Source of the DNA: Ehretia macrophylla
Lineage: Eukaryota; Streptophyta; Magnoliopsida; Boraginales; Ehretiaceae
DNA length: 64,000 nucleotides
Assembly: GCA_037974665.1 (NCBI GenBank)
Contig: CM075780.1
Location: forward strand, 7,315,768 to 7,379,767
Direction: 5' to 3'
Below are positions 35,001 through 47,535 of this stretch, in pieces. The notes under the pieces are model-generated. The model had not been told where the DNA came from, searched no databases, and worked only from the letters and a program-made list of their open reading frames with translations. Each line of letters opens with the position of its first letter. Position 1 is the stretch's first letter. A program made the translations under genes and the position numbers.

Positions 35001-35521
35001 CTGTTGATAATATCCACCTCATCCGGAAAAGGATGCTTACCGCCCAAAGCAGGCAGAAGAGTTATGCAGATTGACGGAGACGGAGCCTAGAGTTTGAGGT
35101 CGGCGACAAGGTGTTCTTGAAGATATCACCTTGGAGGGGACTGATTAAACACGGCAAGGGTGGAAAGTTGAGCCCGAGGTTTGTAGGACCATTTGAGATA
35201 ATTGAGAAAGTTGGCAAATTGGCATATCGCTTGGCACTACCCCAAAACCTCTCTAATATTCACGACGTCTTTCATGTTTCAATGTTGCGGAAGTATCATC
35301 CTAATCCATCGCATATCTTGGAGCCAGAGCCGTTGCAGCTTCGGGAGAACTTGTCTTATGAAGAGAAGTCCATTCGGATCCTAGACCAGCAAGATCGGGA
35401 GTTGCACAACAAAACTATACCGATGGTGAAAGTGCTGTGGGATCATCATGGAGTTGAAGAAGCAACGTGGGAAAGGCGAGACCAGATGGAGCAATAGTAC
35501 CCAACTTTATTTCAAAGGTAA
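32031..35521 (+). pseudogene. pol: pol of Tekay-type element B, broken
   Basis: Same domain order as A. Protease reads [13 protein letters not shown] spans about 32700-33300 with [10 protein letters not shown]. Breaks: one extra A near 33050 in RT; TAG, TGA and TAG at about 33268-33330 (from CAG, CGA and CAG codons); the extra C near 33358 shared with A; TAA at 33992 after RNase H; TAG near 34137; TGA at 35072 (CGA in A and C); and TAG at 35495 in place of a final CAG. Integrase is open from 34301 to 35074 with CLTCQ, MDFV, SDRDPRF and TDGQSE. The chromodomain is open from 35111 to 35497. The ancestral stop is TAA at 35519-35521. Not functional as it stands. Confidence 0.93.
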
Positions 35522-35525
35522 TATT

Positions 35526-35561
35526 GAATTTCGGGACGAAATTCTTTTAAAGAGGGGAGGA
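35526..35561 (+). other. Palindrome and polypurine tract of element B
   Basis: GAATTTCG-GGA-CGAAATTC (35526-35544), then AAAGAGGGGAGGA (35549-35561) directly before LTR3. The palindrome begins a few bases after the ancestral pol stop. Confidence 0.9.
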
Positions 35562-38500
35562 TGTGAGGCCAGACCACGATTTGCGTGCGAGACCTCGTTT
35601 CGTGTGCCCTAATCTAGATTTGCATGCCTTGACCTAGGTTTGAGAATTGTGTTTTGTTTTGTATGCCATGCATTGAATTACGTGCATTTATTTAGGATTG
35701 CGTGCATTTACTTGGAAAACGTGTGTTCGGCTCGTAGTTTGTGCCCTACATCGTAGTGCGTGCCCTAGACCAAGGAAAGTGTGCCCTCACGCTAATCAAG
35801 AAAACATCTTACACGAAGCACTAGGTCATTAATTAATCCTACAAATTCCTCTAACTATTATTAAATTACTAATTCAACCCACTAGAAGACAAAATCTCAC
35901 AAAAAGCTAGACATTCCTTATTCTTTATTCCTTATTCTTTTTGCACTTTCAACACACAATTAAATAATGCTCAAAAGATGACAAAAAATCAGATTTTTAG
36001 ATGCCTTGGCCGACCACCATGTGGGCTTTTGTGCTTGCTTGTTTAATTCAATTTAGTTCCTAGACAAACTATGACAATTCTATGACACAAATGCATAAAA
36101 AACTAGCTCAAACACCGCCTCAAAACTCCCAATCTCGACAAGATGCTCCATGCCCATGCTAGGAATTTCAAAATGCTTCTTGAAGACATAAAAATCAGAA
36201 TTGCTAAGCTCAAGGCCGAACACTTGCATCCACAATTGCAAAAGCTATCAATTTTTGTTTCATTTCTCTCATTCTCCTCACATTTCTCTCTCTCCCTCTC
36301 ATTCTTCTCTCTCTCTCTCTCGGCCTTGGCTGAGTTTCATCTTACCATTGCTCATCTTCATCATTCCATGGTGCATCAAGACAAGCAACCAGCATAGAGA
36401 CTCGACCAAGCTAGCTAAGTTGCAAGAATCACACATGCAAGCTCTTTGAGTCACCATTTCGGCCTTGGTGAGTTTGCTAGCTTCCATTTCTTTTCTTCTT
36501 GTTCTAACCATATGCATCTACTAAGAACTTGGTCACTAAGCTAGGAAAAATAGAGAAAATCGAGTTGGAGTCTCGGCTAAGCAAGGAAGAAGAAGAAATT
36601 TGTGCTTCATCAAGTTTTGTGCATCTTCTTGTTGATTTGCTAAGGTGAGGGCTAAAACTTCTTGAAAACCTTTCAAAAATCCACATGCATGCTCTTAAAT
36701 GTATGTCCTTGCTTCTGTACTTGAGATATATGTGTGTTTATAAGCTTCTACAACCATGCATGGCAAGATTTTGGCTTGTAGGTGATGATAGATGAAATCG
36801 GGTTTGGTGATAGGTCTCTGTCTTGTTTTTTCGAGGTAATTTTGGCTAGGCAAATGATGTTGAAAATTCATGAAAATTTGTAGGTAACTAGTTTTTCCAG
36901 TTTTGAACATTTTTCACAGAAATAGTACAAAGCTAATTTTGATTCTAAGGTCCTCAAAATTGCAAATCATTAAAATGTGTCCAAATCTGGAAGTCTGAAA
37001 AAAAATGAAGCTGGTTTTGGTAGATGCACTGACCTTGTAGAACGAACCAGTTTTGACTTAGTAAATGATGTCCAAAATTCATGAAATTTGGTGTGCTGCT
37101 ATTTTTTTCAGTTCTGGACATTTTTGTCAGAAATGGACTAAGGCTAAATCTGACACTAAGGACCTCAAAAACGACAAGTATTGAAATGTGTGCAAATCTG
37201 GACAGTTTTGTGCAATCCCACGGTTTTGGCTATAACTATTGATCTCGAACTCCAAATGATGCAAGGTTTGTTTCTGATTTTAGTGAACTTATTAAGATTT
37301 AATTTGACATCTTATTCACTGGAATTAGATATTTTTTGCTTGTCTTAATGATTGTGAGAAAACAGCCTATTGCAGTGAGGGTTTCACTTAGTTGTATGCT
37401 TAGAAAATTTGTTGTAACTTCTCTTGTGATATTAAATGCTTGGTATTGTGGCATTGGGATGTTGTGTGGACTGTTTTGAATACTTGGGGATGTTTGAATT
37501 AATTGATGCTTGGCTTGAGATTGATTTTGAGTTGATTTGGGGCTTAATCGCATGGGTAGCCACAAAATGGAAACCCTAATGATTAGGTATATTCACTAAG
37601 TGTTAATCCTTTGGATATTGTGTGTAATTATATGCTTAGTAGGCTGCCCGTAGTTGCCTTATAACCCTAAATGTGATTTTGATCATTGCATGTTGACAAA
37701 TAGGCCTTTCTTGCATCCGAGCCCACGTAGATGTTGCTGCATATTGAATAGTCTTATTATTTGATTACGTGGACTTTGAATTGAGTTATATGACTTGATT
37801 TATGTGCGTACATGGCTGCCCATTTAATGTTCATATAACTCCATATGCTTTTCAAGTGAAATTACTTGTCTTATCGTGCCTCACTTGTTTACTTGTCAAT
37901 GTGCAATCTTATGACTGTCCGGAAGCAACCTACTTTGTTGTCCTCCTAATGTGATATATTAAATGTCATAAATGTGCATTGCATATAAGGTTGCAACCTT
38001 TCAATCTGGCGTGATAGCGTTCACGCACACCGGGTGGCATCGGGCTTGCCGGTGCAACCGTGACTACCATTGTCCAATTCTCTCTCTCGCTTGGGGGCTA
38101 GACTTCCTCGGAGAGTTGGGTCGTAGGATTTCGGGGTACATCCAGAGTACACCCTCTTGGAGTGATGAGGGGATGATTTGAAGTCGACCGCAACAACTGA
38201 TACTGGAAATGAACTGAGAGCAAAAGCTCACCATATCTTTTTACTATATGTATAAGTACTCTCGCTTGGTTCCTAGAAGACCTCGGGTAGGAAAGATTGG
38301 TAATTGTGTTCCTTTACTCTTATATTATTGTTATGTACTTAATTGTGTTACATTTATGCTTGCAAAACGATTTTCATAAGTTGAACCAGAAAATGAGTTT
38401 CAAAACCTATTTCTCGTTCCCCTTCGCTGAGTTCATAAGGACTCACCCTCTTTTATCATCTCAGGTGAAGAAGATCAAGAACAAGTACCCAAGGACGACG

Positions 38501-39151
38501 TACCTAACGATGATTCCTTGGAGTGATTTCCTGTACTATGTGCTTTGCGTGATTTTGGCTATTTGTGAACTATACTACTTGAAGACTATTTCTTTTATGT
38601 TGCTCAATGTTTGTAATGTAAAAGACCCCCGTTGTAATTTGGGGTCTAATTTTGGTTTGTACTGATGATAACTAGACATACACTACTATCGTCATTTTGC
38701 TATTATTACTGCTAGTATCTATCATAGGTTTATGACGTATCAAGTAAGGACTAAGTAAATGAACCTATCCAATCTTAAGCAGGTACTCGCTATTAAGCTA
38801 AGATCAACAGGTACTTTTGTAATAAGGATTTATAAACAAATGAGACATAGTATCATCGTAGGTTATTAATTAAACGAGACTTCGAGATAACCAGTAGGTA
38901 TTTTAATTGATGGTAAATAGTAATCTTGGTTAGAAATGAAATTGTGATTGGAAAATTTGAGCCGTTTAGAGAATTAGGTCAAACTAAGGAGCCCAATTAC
39001 AGCCGTTATGCTGCCGGTTTTCCGGAGAATTTGTGGAGTTTAGGCCAAAACATTAAGTGTTGAATCTTCATAAACGGTTGAGTATGTGACATGACTTGAA
39101 TGTTAGATCACACCCTAGTCTAACCTTTATAGGACGGGTTGGGGCGTGACA
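35562..39151 (+). repeat. LTR3, complete (3590 bp), shared by B and C
   Basis: TGTGAGGCC to GCGTGACA. Same internal landmarks as LTR2: CT run ending at 36320, hairpin 38028-38054, acidic frame 38464-38526 (VPKDDVPNDDS). No gene is supported. Confidence 0.95.
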
Positions 39152-39168
39152 CCTTATAAGAAAAACAA

Positions 39169-39180
39169 TGGTATCAGAGC
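39169..39180 (+). other. Primer-binding site of element C
   Basis: TGGTATCAGAGC, 17 bases after LTR3. Confidence 0.93.
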
Positions 39181-39401
39181 TTAGATTGCGTAAGCTGGGT
39201 TTAACTCTCGGACCATGGGTAGAGACCTAAGATAATTAGGATGACTTGTCTATATGTTATTGTGTGATAATGTTAAATGTGCCTGCTATGTTCTATGTGC
39301 TTAAGTGATTAACATGTCTTAATTGTTTCTAGAATTATGTTGCATTAAAATTCATGTTTATCGTGTTTCAATAAATTGTGCATCGTAATCTATGCATATA
39401 G

Positions 39402-40430
39402 ATGTCTGGCCCTAGTACCCGCACTCCTAATAGGAGCGGTGAACCCCAAGAGACCAGAGATGCCTATCAAACTAATCCCGGCATGGCTATGTTTAACATG
39501 ATGGCAAATGCCATGGATCGCGTATCACGAGTGATGGAGCGCCAAGATGCACGGGAGGCCAATAACAACAACAACAACAGGAATGATGGTAACCATGGGA
39601 GACATAGCAGAATGAGGGAGTTTCTTGACTTTCGCCAGTCCAAATTCTACGGGGAAGCTAATGATGAGAAGGCAGAGGATTGGCTGTCCGAGATCGAGAA
39701 GATTTTCAGGCCACTTGATTATACTGAGGAAGAAAAGGTGGAGTTTGCTGTGTTCTGTTGCACGGGGATGCTGAACATTGGTGGCACACTGTGGAGGCAC
39801 TGTGGGAAACTGATCAGACACCTCGCTTGTGGGGTAATTTCGTTAAGGTATTCAAGGAGAAATATGTACCTGCAGTTTCCAGGCAGAGGCGGATTGAAGA
39901 GTTCATGCACTTGACCCAGGGTAACATGACGGTGGCCCAGTATGAGGCTCGTTTTGACCGACTGTCCCGTTATGCTCAATATATGGTTAGTACTCTGGAG
40001 GCGAAGATGTGGAAATTTACGACTGGATTAAGGCCAGAGATTTAGGACCAGTTGGCTTCTCATGACTTCGATACCTATTCTGCTATCTTTGCTGCTGTTT
40101 CCCGAGTTGAGAAGAGAAACTTGATAGAGCTGGTTCGAGTCAGCCAAACAAGAAACCATACCAGCTTCCAGGTCAGTAGAGGAAATTCCAGAGCCAGAGT
40201 CATAATTAAGGCCAGAGCCAGAACAGACTAGCGAATAACCGTGGCCCAACGAAAGTGCCATTAGCCTCTTCCACCCGCGGATCCACAGGTAGTTCACCTG
40301 CTAGTCAGTCTGTCAACTGTTCTTATTGTGACAAGAAGGATCATACCATGGCCCAGTGCTGCAAGAAGTCAGGACGATGTGTGAGATGTGGCAGTGATCA
40401 GTATCAGATCAAGGATTGCCCTAAATGGCA
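39402..40430 (+). pseudogene. gag: gag of Tekay-type element C, frameshifted
   Basis: Starts MSGPSTRTPNRSGEPQETRD. It carries the same one-base loss as B (near 39754); the capsid frame continues from 39758 to 40045 and ends at a TAG shared with A. A further base is missing near 40114 (GAGAAACTTG). The zinc-knuckle part is in the long frame starting at 40255: the first knuckle C22-C25-H30-C35 is complete, while the second has Tyr instead of His (C42-C45-Y50-C55), which should weaken zinc binding. Confidence 0.9.
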
Positions 40431-43400
40431 AGCAGGGCAAAATCAGGGTAAACCAGCTGGTAGAGGCAAGACTCTAGTTCCTAGAGTTCAGGCTCGAGCT
40501 TATGCTATTGAGTGCGAGGAGCTTCTAGATGAGACCGCTATTGTTGAAGGTACATTCTTCACGCTGAATCAACCTGTTAGGGTGCTAATTGATCCGGGTG
40601 CTACTCATTCATTTATTATTCCCTTGTGTGTGCAACGTGTGAAACTAAAAGTTGTATGTTTGCCATACGAAGTAGAAGTTGGTACTCCGATGGGTTCTAA
40701 ACTTGTTACTAGCTTAGCTTGTAAAGCATGTAAAATCCAAATTAAGGATAAGGAATTATCAGCCAATCTTATTGTATTACCTTTTCGAGACTATGAGGTC
40801 ATTTTAGGGATGGACTGGTTGGCAAAGCATCATGTCCAACTAGATTGTCGGACAAAGATTATATCATTCCGGGTACCTGGTCAACCAATACTGGAGGTAA
40901 TGGGTCGAAGAGATTTCACCAGGAGTTCCATCATTTCATCTACAAAAGCAGTGAAGTCCTTGAGGAAAGGGTGTAGTGGATACTTAGCTTACCTCATCAA
41001 CAAGCCACCGGACAAAGCTAAGTTGGAGGAGATGCCAGTGATCAAAGACTATGCGGATGTGTTTCCAGAACAATTGCCCGGTCTACCCCCAAATCGGGAG
41101 ATCGAGTTCGTTATAGAGTTACTGCCTGGCACCCAGCCGATATCTAAAGCTCCCTATCGTATGGCACCAGCCGAGCTACAAGAATTGAAGGACCAATTGC
41201 AAGGACTGTTGAAGAAAGGGTTTGTTCAACCAAGTTCTTCTCCGTGGGGTGCACCAATTCTGTTTGTAAAGAAAAAAGACGGAACGTTGAAGCTGTGCAT
41301 CGACTACCAAGGATTGAACCAAGTGACTGTCAAGAATAAATACCCACTTCCACTAATCGACGAGTTGTTTGATCAAATTCAAGGAGCCAAAGTGTATTCG
41401 AAACTCGACTTGAGGCAAGGGTATTATCAGTTGCGGATCAAAAAGAAGCATGTGCCTAAAACGGCTTTCAGGACAAGATATGGGCATTATGAATATGTGA
41501 TGATGCCATTTGGACTAATAAATGCCCCTGCAACTTTCATGGATTTGATGCACAGGGTGTTTCAACCCTACTTGGACCAATTTGTGGTGATCTTCATTGA
41601 TGATATTTTGGTATACTCGAAATCCGAGGCGGAGCATGAACAGCACCTGCAGTTGGTACTGCAGAAACTTCTAGAGCATCAATTGTATGCAAAGTTTAGC
41701 AAGTGCGAATTTTGGTTGCAGCAGATTTCATTTTTGGGGCATATCATATCCAAGAGGGAAATAGCGGTGGATTCAGTAAAGATAGAAGCAGTGATGTCTT
41801 GGAAGAAGCTGAAAAACGTTACGGAAGTTCGGAGTTTTCTTGGTCTAGCTGGCTATTATCGGAGGTTCGTTAAGTATTTCTCTAAGATTGCAGGACCGCT
41901 TATAATGCTTACTCAAAAGAAAACAAAGTTCGTGTGGGACGATAAGTGTGAGGACAGCTTCCAAGAGTTGAAGAAAAGATTGACTACAACACCTGTTCTT
42001 GCATTGCCTGAAGGGAGTCAAGGTTTTGTAATCTATAGCGATGCTTTGAAAGAAGGATTGGGTTGTGTGCTGATGCAAAATGGAAGAGTGATTGCATATG
42101 CTTCTAGGAAACCGAAGCCGTATGAATTGAACTACTCGACGCATGATTTGGAATTAGCGGCTATTGTGTTTGTACTCAAGAAATGGAGGCATTATCTGTG
42201 GGGTAACAAGTTTGAGGTATTTACTGATCACAAGAGCTTGAAATACTTGTTCTCTAAAAAAGAGTTGAATATGAGGCTAATGCGGTGGATGGAGCTTTTG
42301 GATGATTATAACTGCACAATCAATTATGTGCCCGGTAAAGCGAATATAGTTGCAGATGCTTTAAGTAGGAAAGCAAGCATGGCAAAACTGGAAGTCAAGG
42401 TGCAGGAGTTGTTGGAGGAAGCATTTTTGTGGAAACCACAATTGACTCGGAAAGGGTTACTTTTTGCCACTACGCAGGTTCAATCGACCTTGTTGTCTGA
42501 ATTACGAGAGGCTCAATAGAAGGGCCAACAGTTTCAAAAGATTAAAGAAATGAATGCAGATTTTAAGTTTCATGATGATGGTATTTGGAAGTTTAGGAAT
42601 CGGATTTGTGTTCCTAATGAGCCAGAGCTGAGAAAGAAGATTCTTGAAGAAGCCCATAATTCAAGATAAACTATTCACCCCGGTGGAACAAAGATGTACC
42701 GGGATTTGAAGCAACACTATTGGTGGAATAACATGAAGAGAGAGATTGCGGAGTTCGTGGCACAGTGTTTGACTTGCCAGAGAGTCAAAGCAGATCATCA
42801 ACGGCCAGCAGGTTTACTTCAGCCGTTAGAGATTCCTCAATGGAAATGGGAACATATAACTATGGACTTTGTTATGGACCTGCCCAGATCACAAAAGGGT
42901 CGTGACGCTGTTTGGGTCGTAGTGGATAGATTAACTAAGTTGGCACACTTTTTACTGATGAACAAGGAGGATAGTCCTGAGAGATTGGGAGATATGTATG
43001 TGGCGGAGATTGTAAGATTGCACGGGATGCTTGTGAGTATTGTATCGGATAGGGATCCTCGTTTTACTTCCCAATTTTGGAAGAGATTGCAAGAAGCTTT
43101 GGGAACGAAGTTGAGCTTCAGCACGACTTATCACCCTCAGACTGACGGACAATCTGAGAGAACTATTCAGATTCTGGAGGATATGTTGAGGGCGTGTGTT
43201 TTAGACTTCGGGAAAGGTTGGGAGAAATATCTGTCTCTAGCGGAGTTCGCTTATAATAATAGTTATCAGGCCACTATCGGGATGGCCCCTTTTGAGGCAT
43301 TGTATGGACGTAAGTGTCGATCCCCAATTTACTGGGATGAAGTAGGTGAAACGAAGACTTTTGACCCGACCCTTCTACCTGAACTCATGAAGACTGTTGC

Positions 43401-43914
43401 TAATATCCACCTCATCCGAAAACGGATACTTACCGCCCAAAGCAGGTAGAAGAGTTATGCAGACCGACGGAGATGGAGCTTAGAGTTTGAGGTCGGCGAC
43501 AAGGTGTTCTTGAAGATATCACCTCGGAGGGGACTGATTAAACACGGCAAGGGTAGAAAGTTGAGCCCGAGGTTTGTAGGACCATTTGAGATAATTGAGA
43601 AGGTTGGCAAATTGGCGTATCGCTTGGCACTACCCTAAAACGTCTCTAATATTCACGACGTCTTTCATGTTTCAATGCTGCGGAAGTATCATCCTGATCC
43701 ATCGCATATCTTGGAGCCAGAGTCGTTGCAGCTTTGGTAGAACTTGTCTTATGAGGAGAAGCCCATTCGGATCCTAGACCAGCAAGATCGGGAGTTGCGC
43801 AACAAAACTATACCGATGGTGAAACTGCTGTGGGATTATCATGGAGTTGAAGAAGCAACGTGGGAAAGGCAAGACCAGATGGAGCAACAGTACCCAACTT
43901 TATTTCAAAGGTAA
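40431..43914 (+). pseudogene. pol: pol of Tekay-type element C (best preserved), broken by stops
   Basis: Longest surviving frame of the window: 40255-42519 reads through zinc knuckles, protease (D113-P-G at 40591), RT (FIDD, Asp pair at 41599-41604) and RNase H (YSD, Asp at 42040) without frameshift, because C lacks the extra C that A and B carry after RT. It ends at CAG to TAG (42517). Then come TAC to TAA near 42667; integrase 42694-43449 (CLTCQ, MDFV, SDRDPRF, TDGQSE) ending in CAG to TAG; TAA near 43636; and TAG near 43738. The chromodomain follows (EEKPIRILDQQDREL, VEEATWE). The ancestral TAA is at 43912-43914. Most stops are C-to-T changes, typical of methylated plant repeats. Confidence 0.93.
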
Positions 43915-43918
43915 TATT

Positions 43919-43954
43919 AAATTTCGGGACGAAATTCTTTTAAGGAGGGGTGGA
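43919..43954 (+). other. Palindrome and polypurine tract of element C
   Basis: AAATTTCG-GGA-CGAAATTC (one arm end mismatched), then AAGGAGGGGTGGA with one T interrupting the tract, directly before LTR4. Confidence 0.88.
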
Positions 43955-46900
43955 TGTGAGGCCCGACCTCGATTTGCGTGCGATACCTCGTTTTGTGTAC
44001 CCTAATCTAGATTTGCGTGCCTTGACCTAGGTTTGAGAATTGTGTTTCGTTTTGTGTGCCATGCATTGAATTACGTGCATTCATTTAGGATTGCGTGCAT
44101 TTACAAACAAAACATGCGTTCGTCTCGTAGTTCGTGTCCTACCTCGTAGTGCGTGCCCTAGACCTAGGAAAGTGTACCGTCACGCTAATCAAGAAAGCAT
44201 CTTACATGAAGCACTAGTTCATTAATTAATCCTACAAATTCCACTAACTATTATTAAATTACTAATTCAACCCACTAGAAGACAAAATCTCACAAAAAGC
44301 TAGACATTCCTTATTCTTTATTCCTTATTCTTTTTGCACTTTCAACACACAATTAAATAATGCTCAAAAGATGACAAAAAATCAGATTTTTAGATGCCTT
44401 GGCCGACCACCATGTGGACTTTTGTGCTTGCTTGTTTAATTCAATTTAGTTCCTAGACAAACTATGACAATTCTTTGACACAAATGCATAAAAAACTAGC
44501 TCAAACACCTCCTCAAAACTCCCAATCTCGACAAGATGCTCCACGCCCATGCTAGGAATTTCAAAATGCTTCTTGAAGACATAAAAATCAGAATTGCTAA
44601 GCTCAAGGCCGAACACTTGCATCAACAATTGCAAAAGCTATCAATTTTTTTTTTCATTTCTCTCATTCTCCTCACTTTTCTCTCTCTCCCTCTCATTCTT
44701 CTCTCTCTCTCTCTCTCGGCCTTGGCTGAGTTTCATCTTACCATTGCTCATCTTCATCATTCCATGGTGCATCAATACAAGCAACAAGCATAGAGACTCG
44801 ACCAAGCTAGCTAAGTTGCAAGAATCACACATGCAAGCTCTTTGAGTCACCATTTCGGCCTTGGTGAGTTTGCTAGCTTCCATTTCTTTTCTTCTTGTTA
44901 TAACCACATGAATCTACTAAGAACTTGGTCACTAAGCTAGGAAAAATAGAGAAAATCGAGTTGGAGTCTCGGCTAAGCAAGGAAGAAGAAGAAATTTGTG
45001 CTTCATCACGTTTTGTGCATCTTCTTGTTGATTTGCTGAGGTGAGGGCTAAAACTTCTTGAAAACCTTTCAAAAATCTACATGCATGCTCTTAAATGTAT
45101 GTACTTGCTTCTGTACTTGAGATATATGTGTGTTTATAAGCTTCTACAACCATGCATGGCAAGATTTTTGCTTGAAGGTGATGATAGATGAAATCGGGTT
45201 TGGTGACAGCTCTCTGTCTTGTTGTGTCGAGGTAAGTTTGGCTAGGCAAATGATGTTAAAAATGCATGAAAATTGGTAGGTAACTATTTTTTCCAGTTTT
45301 GAACATTTTTCACAGAAATAGGCCAAAGCTAAGTTTGACTCTAAGGTCCTCAAAAAAATGGCAAATCGTTAAAATGTGTCCAAATCTGGATGTCTGGAAA
45401 AAATGAAGCAGGTTTTGGCAGATGCACTGACCTTGTAGAACGAACCCGTTTTTACTTAGTAAATGATGTCCAAAATGCATGAAATTTGGTGGGCTGCTAG
45501 GTTTTTCAGTTCTGGACATTTTTGTTAGAAATGGACTAAGGCTAAATCTGATCCTAAGACCTCAAAAACGACAAGTATTGAAATGTGTGCAAATCTGGAC
45601 AGTTTTGTGCAATCCCACTGTTTTGGCTATAACTATTGATCTCGAACTCCAAATGATGCAAGGTTTGTTTCTGATTTTAGTTCACTTATTAAGCTTTAAT
45701 TTGAAATCTTATTCACTGGAATTGGAGATTTTTTTCATGTCTTAATGATTGTGAGAAAACAGCCTATTGCAGTGAGGGTTTCACTTAGTTGTATACTTAG
45801 AAAATTTGTTGCAACTTCTCTTGTGGAATTAAATGCTTTGGATTGTGGCATTGGGATGTTGTGTGGAATGTTTTGAATACTTGGGGATGTTTGAATTAAT
45901 TGATGCTTGGCTTGAGATTGATTTTGAGTTGATTTGGGGCTTAATCGCACGGGTAGGCACAAAACGGAAACCCTTATGATTAGGTATATTCACTAAGTGT
46001 TAATCCTTTGGATATTGTGTGTAATTATATGCTTAGTAGGCTGCCCGTAGTTGCCTTATAACCCTAAATGTGATTTTGATCGTTGCATGTTGACAAATAG
46101 GCCTTTCTTGCATCCGAGCCTACGTAGATGTTGCTGCATGTTGAATAGTCTTATTATTTGATTACGTGGACATTGAATTGAGTTATATGACTTGATTTAC
46201 GTGCGTACATGGCTGCCCGTTTAATGTTCATATAACTCCATATGCTGTTCAAGTGAAATTACTTGTCTTATCGTGCCTCACTTGTTTACTTGTCAATATG
46301 CAATCTTATGACTGTCCGGAGGCAACCTACTTTGTTGTCTTCCTAATGTGATATATTAAATGTCATAAATGTGCATTGCATATAAGGTTGCAACCTTTCA
46401 TTCTAGCGTGGTAGCGTTCACGCACACCGGGTGGCATCGGGCTTGCCGGTGCAACCGTGACTACCATTGTCCAATTCTCTCTCTCGCTTGGGGGCGAGAT
46501 TTCCTCGGAGAGTTGGGTCGTAGGATTTCGGGGTACATCCGGAGTACACCCACTTGGCGTGATGAGGGAATGATTTGAAGTCGGCCGCAACAACTGATAC
46601 TGGAAATGAACTGAGAGCAAAAAGCTCACCGTATCCTTTTACTATATGTATAAGTACTCTCGCTTGGTTCCTAGAGGACCTCAGGGAGGAAAGACTGGTA
46701 ATTGTGTTCCTTTACTCTTATATTATTGTTATGTACTTAATTGTGTTACATTTATGCTTGCAAAAGGATTTTCATAAGTTGAACCGGAAAATGAGTTTCA
46801 AAACCTATTTCTCGTTCCCCCTCGCTGAGCTCATAAGGACTCACCCTCTTTTATCATCTCAGGTGAAGAAGATCAAGAACAAGTACCCGAGGACAATGTA

Positions 46901-47530
46901 CCTAACGATGATTCCTTGGAGTGATTGCCTGTCCTATGTGCTGTGCGTGATTTTGGCTATTTGTGAACTATGCTACTTGAAGACTATTTCTTTTATGTTG
47001 CTCAATGTTTGTAATGTAAAAGACCCCCGTTGTAATTTGGAGTCTAATTTTGGTTTGTACTGATGATAACTAGACATACACTACTATGGTCATTTTGCTA
47101 TTACTATTGCTAGTATCTATCATAGGTTTATGACGTATCAGGTAAGGACTAAGTAAATGAACCTATCCAATCTTAAGCAGGTACTCACTATTAAGCTAAG
47201 ATCAACAGGTACTTTTGTAACGATGATTTATAAACGAACGAGACATAGTATCATGCTAGGTTATTAATTAAAGTAGGCATTTTAATTGATGGTAAACAGT
47301 AATCTTGGTTAGAAATGAAATTGAGATTGGAAAATTTGAGGCGTTTAGAGAATTAGGTCAAACTAAGGAGCCCAATTACAGCCGTTATGCTGCCGGTTTT
47401 TCGGAGAATTTGTGGAGTTTAGGCCAAAACGTTAAGTGTTGAATCTTCATAAACGGTTAAGTATGTGACATGACTTGAACGTTAGATCACACCCTGGTCT
47501 AACCTTTATAGGCCGGGTTGGGGCGTGACA
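43955..47530 (+). repeat. LTR4, complete (3576 bp), right end of the chain
   Basis: TGTGAGGCC to GGGGCGTGACA, followed by CTGTA, the partner of the left target duplication. Hairpin 46425-46451; acidic frame 46862-46924 (VPEDNVPNDDS). No gene is supported. Confidence 0.95.
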
Positions 47531-47535
47531 CTGTA
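47531..47535 (+). other. Right target-site duplication of the chain (CTGTA)
   Basis: Pairs with CGGTA at 11355-11359. It is followed by TCTAGGGTAAGACAA, the 5S spacer sequence (TCTTGGGCAAGACAA in other units). Confidence 0.85.

Larger units (their letters stand above)
11360..47530 (+). mobile_element. Tandem chain of three Tekay-type Ty3/gypsy elements sharing four LTRs
   Basis: The order is LTR1, interior A, LTR2, interior B, LTR3, interior C, LTR4. Each interior starts with a PBS and ends with a polypurine tract, but neighbouring interiors share a single LTR. Only the outer ends carry a target duplication. The interrupted 5S unit (11163-11359 plus 47536-48017) sums to 679 bp, so the whole 36 kb occupies one insertion site. 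Growth by unequal recombination between LTRs or interiors is the simplest explanation (inference). All three gag-pol reading frames are broken. Confidence 0.92.

Noticed and set aside
22414..43954. Three independent retrotransposon insertions
   Set aside because: Three insertions would need six LTRs and their own target duplications. There are four LTRs and duplications only at the outer ends.
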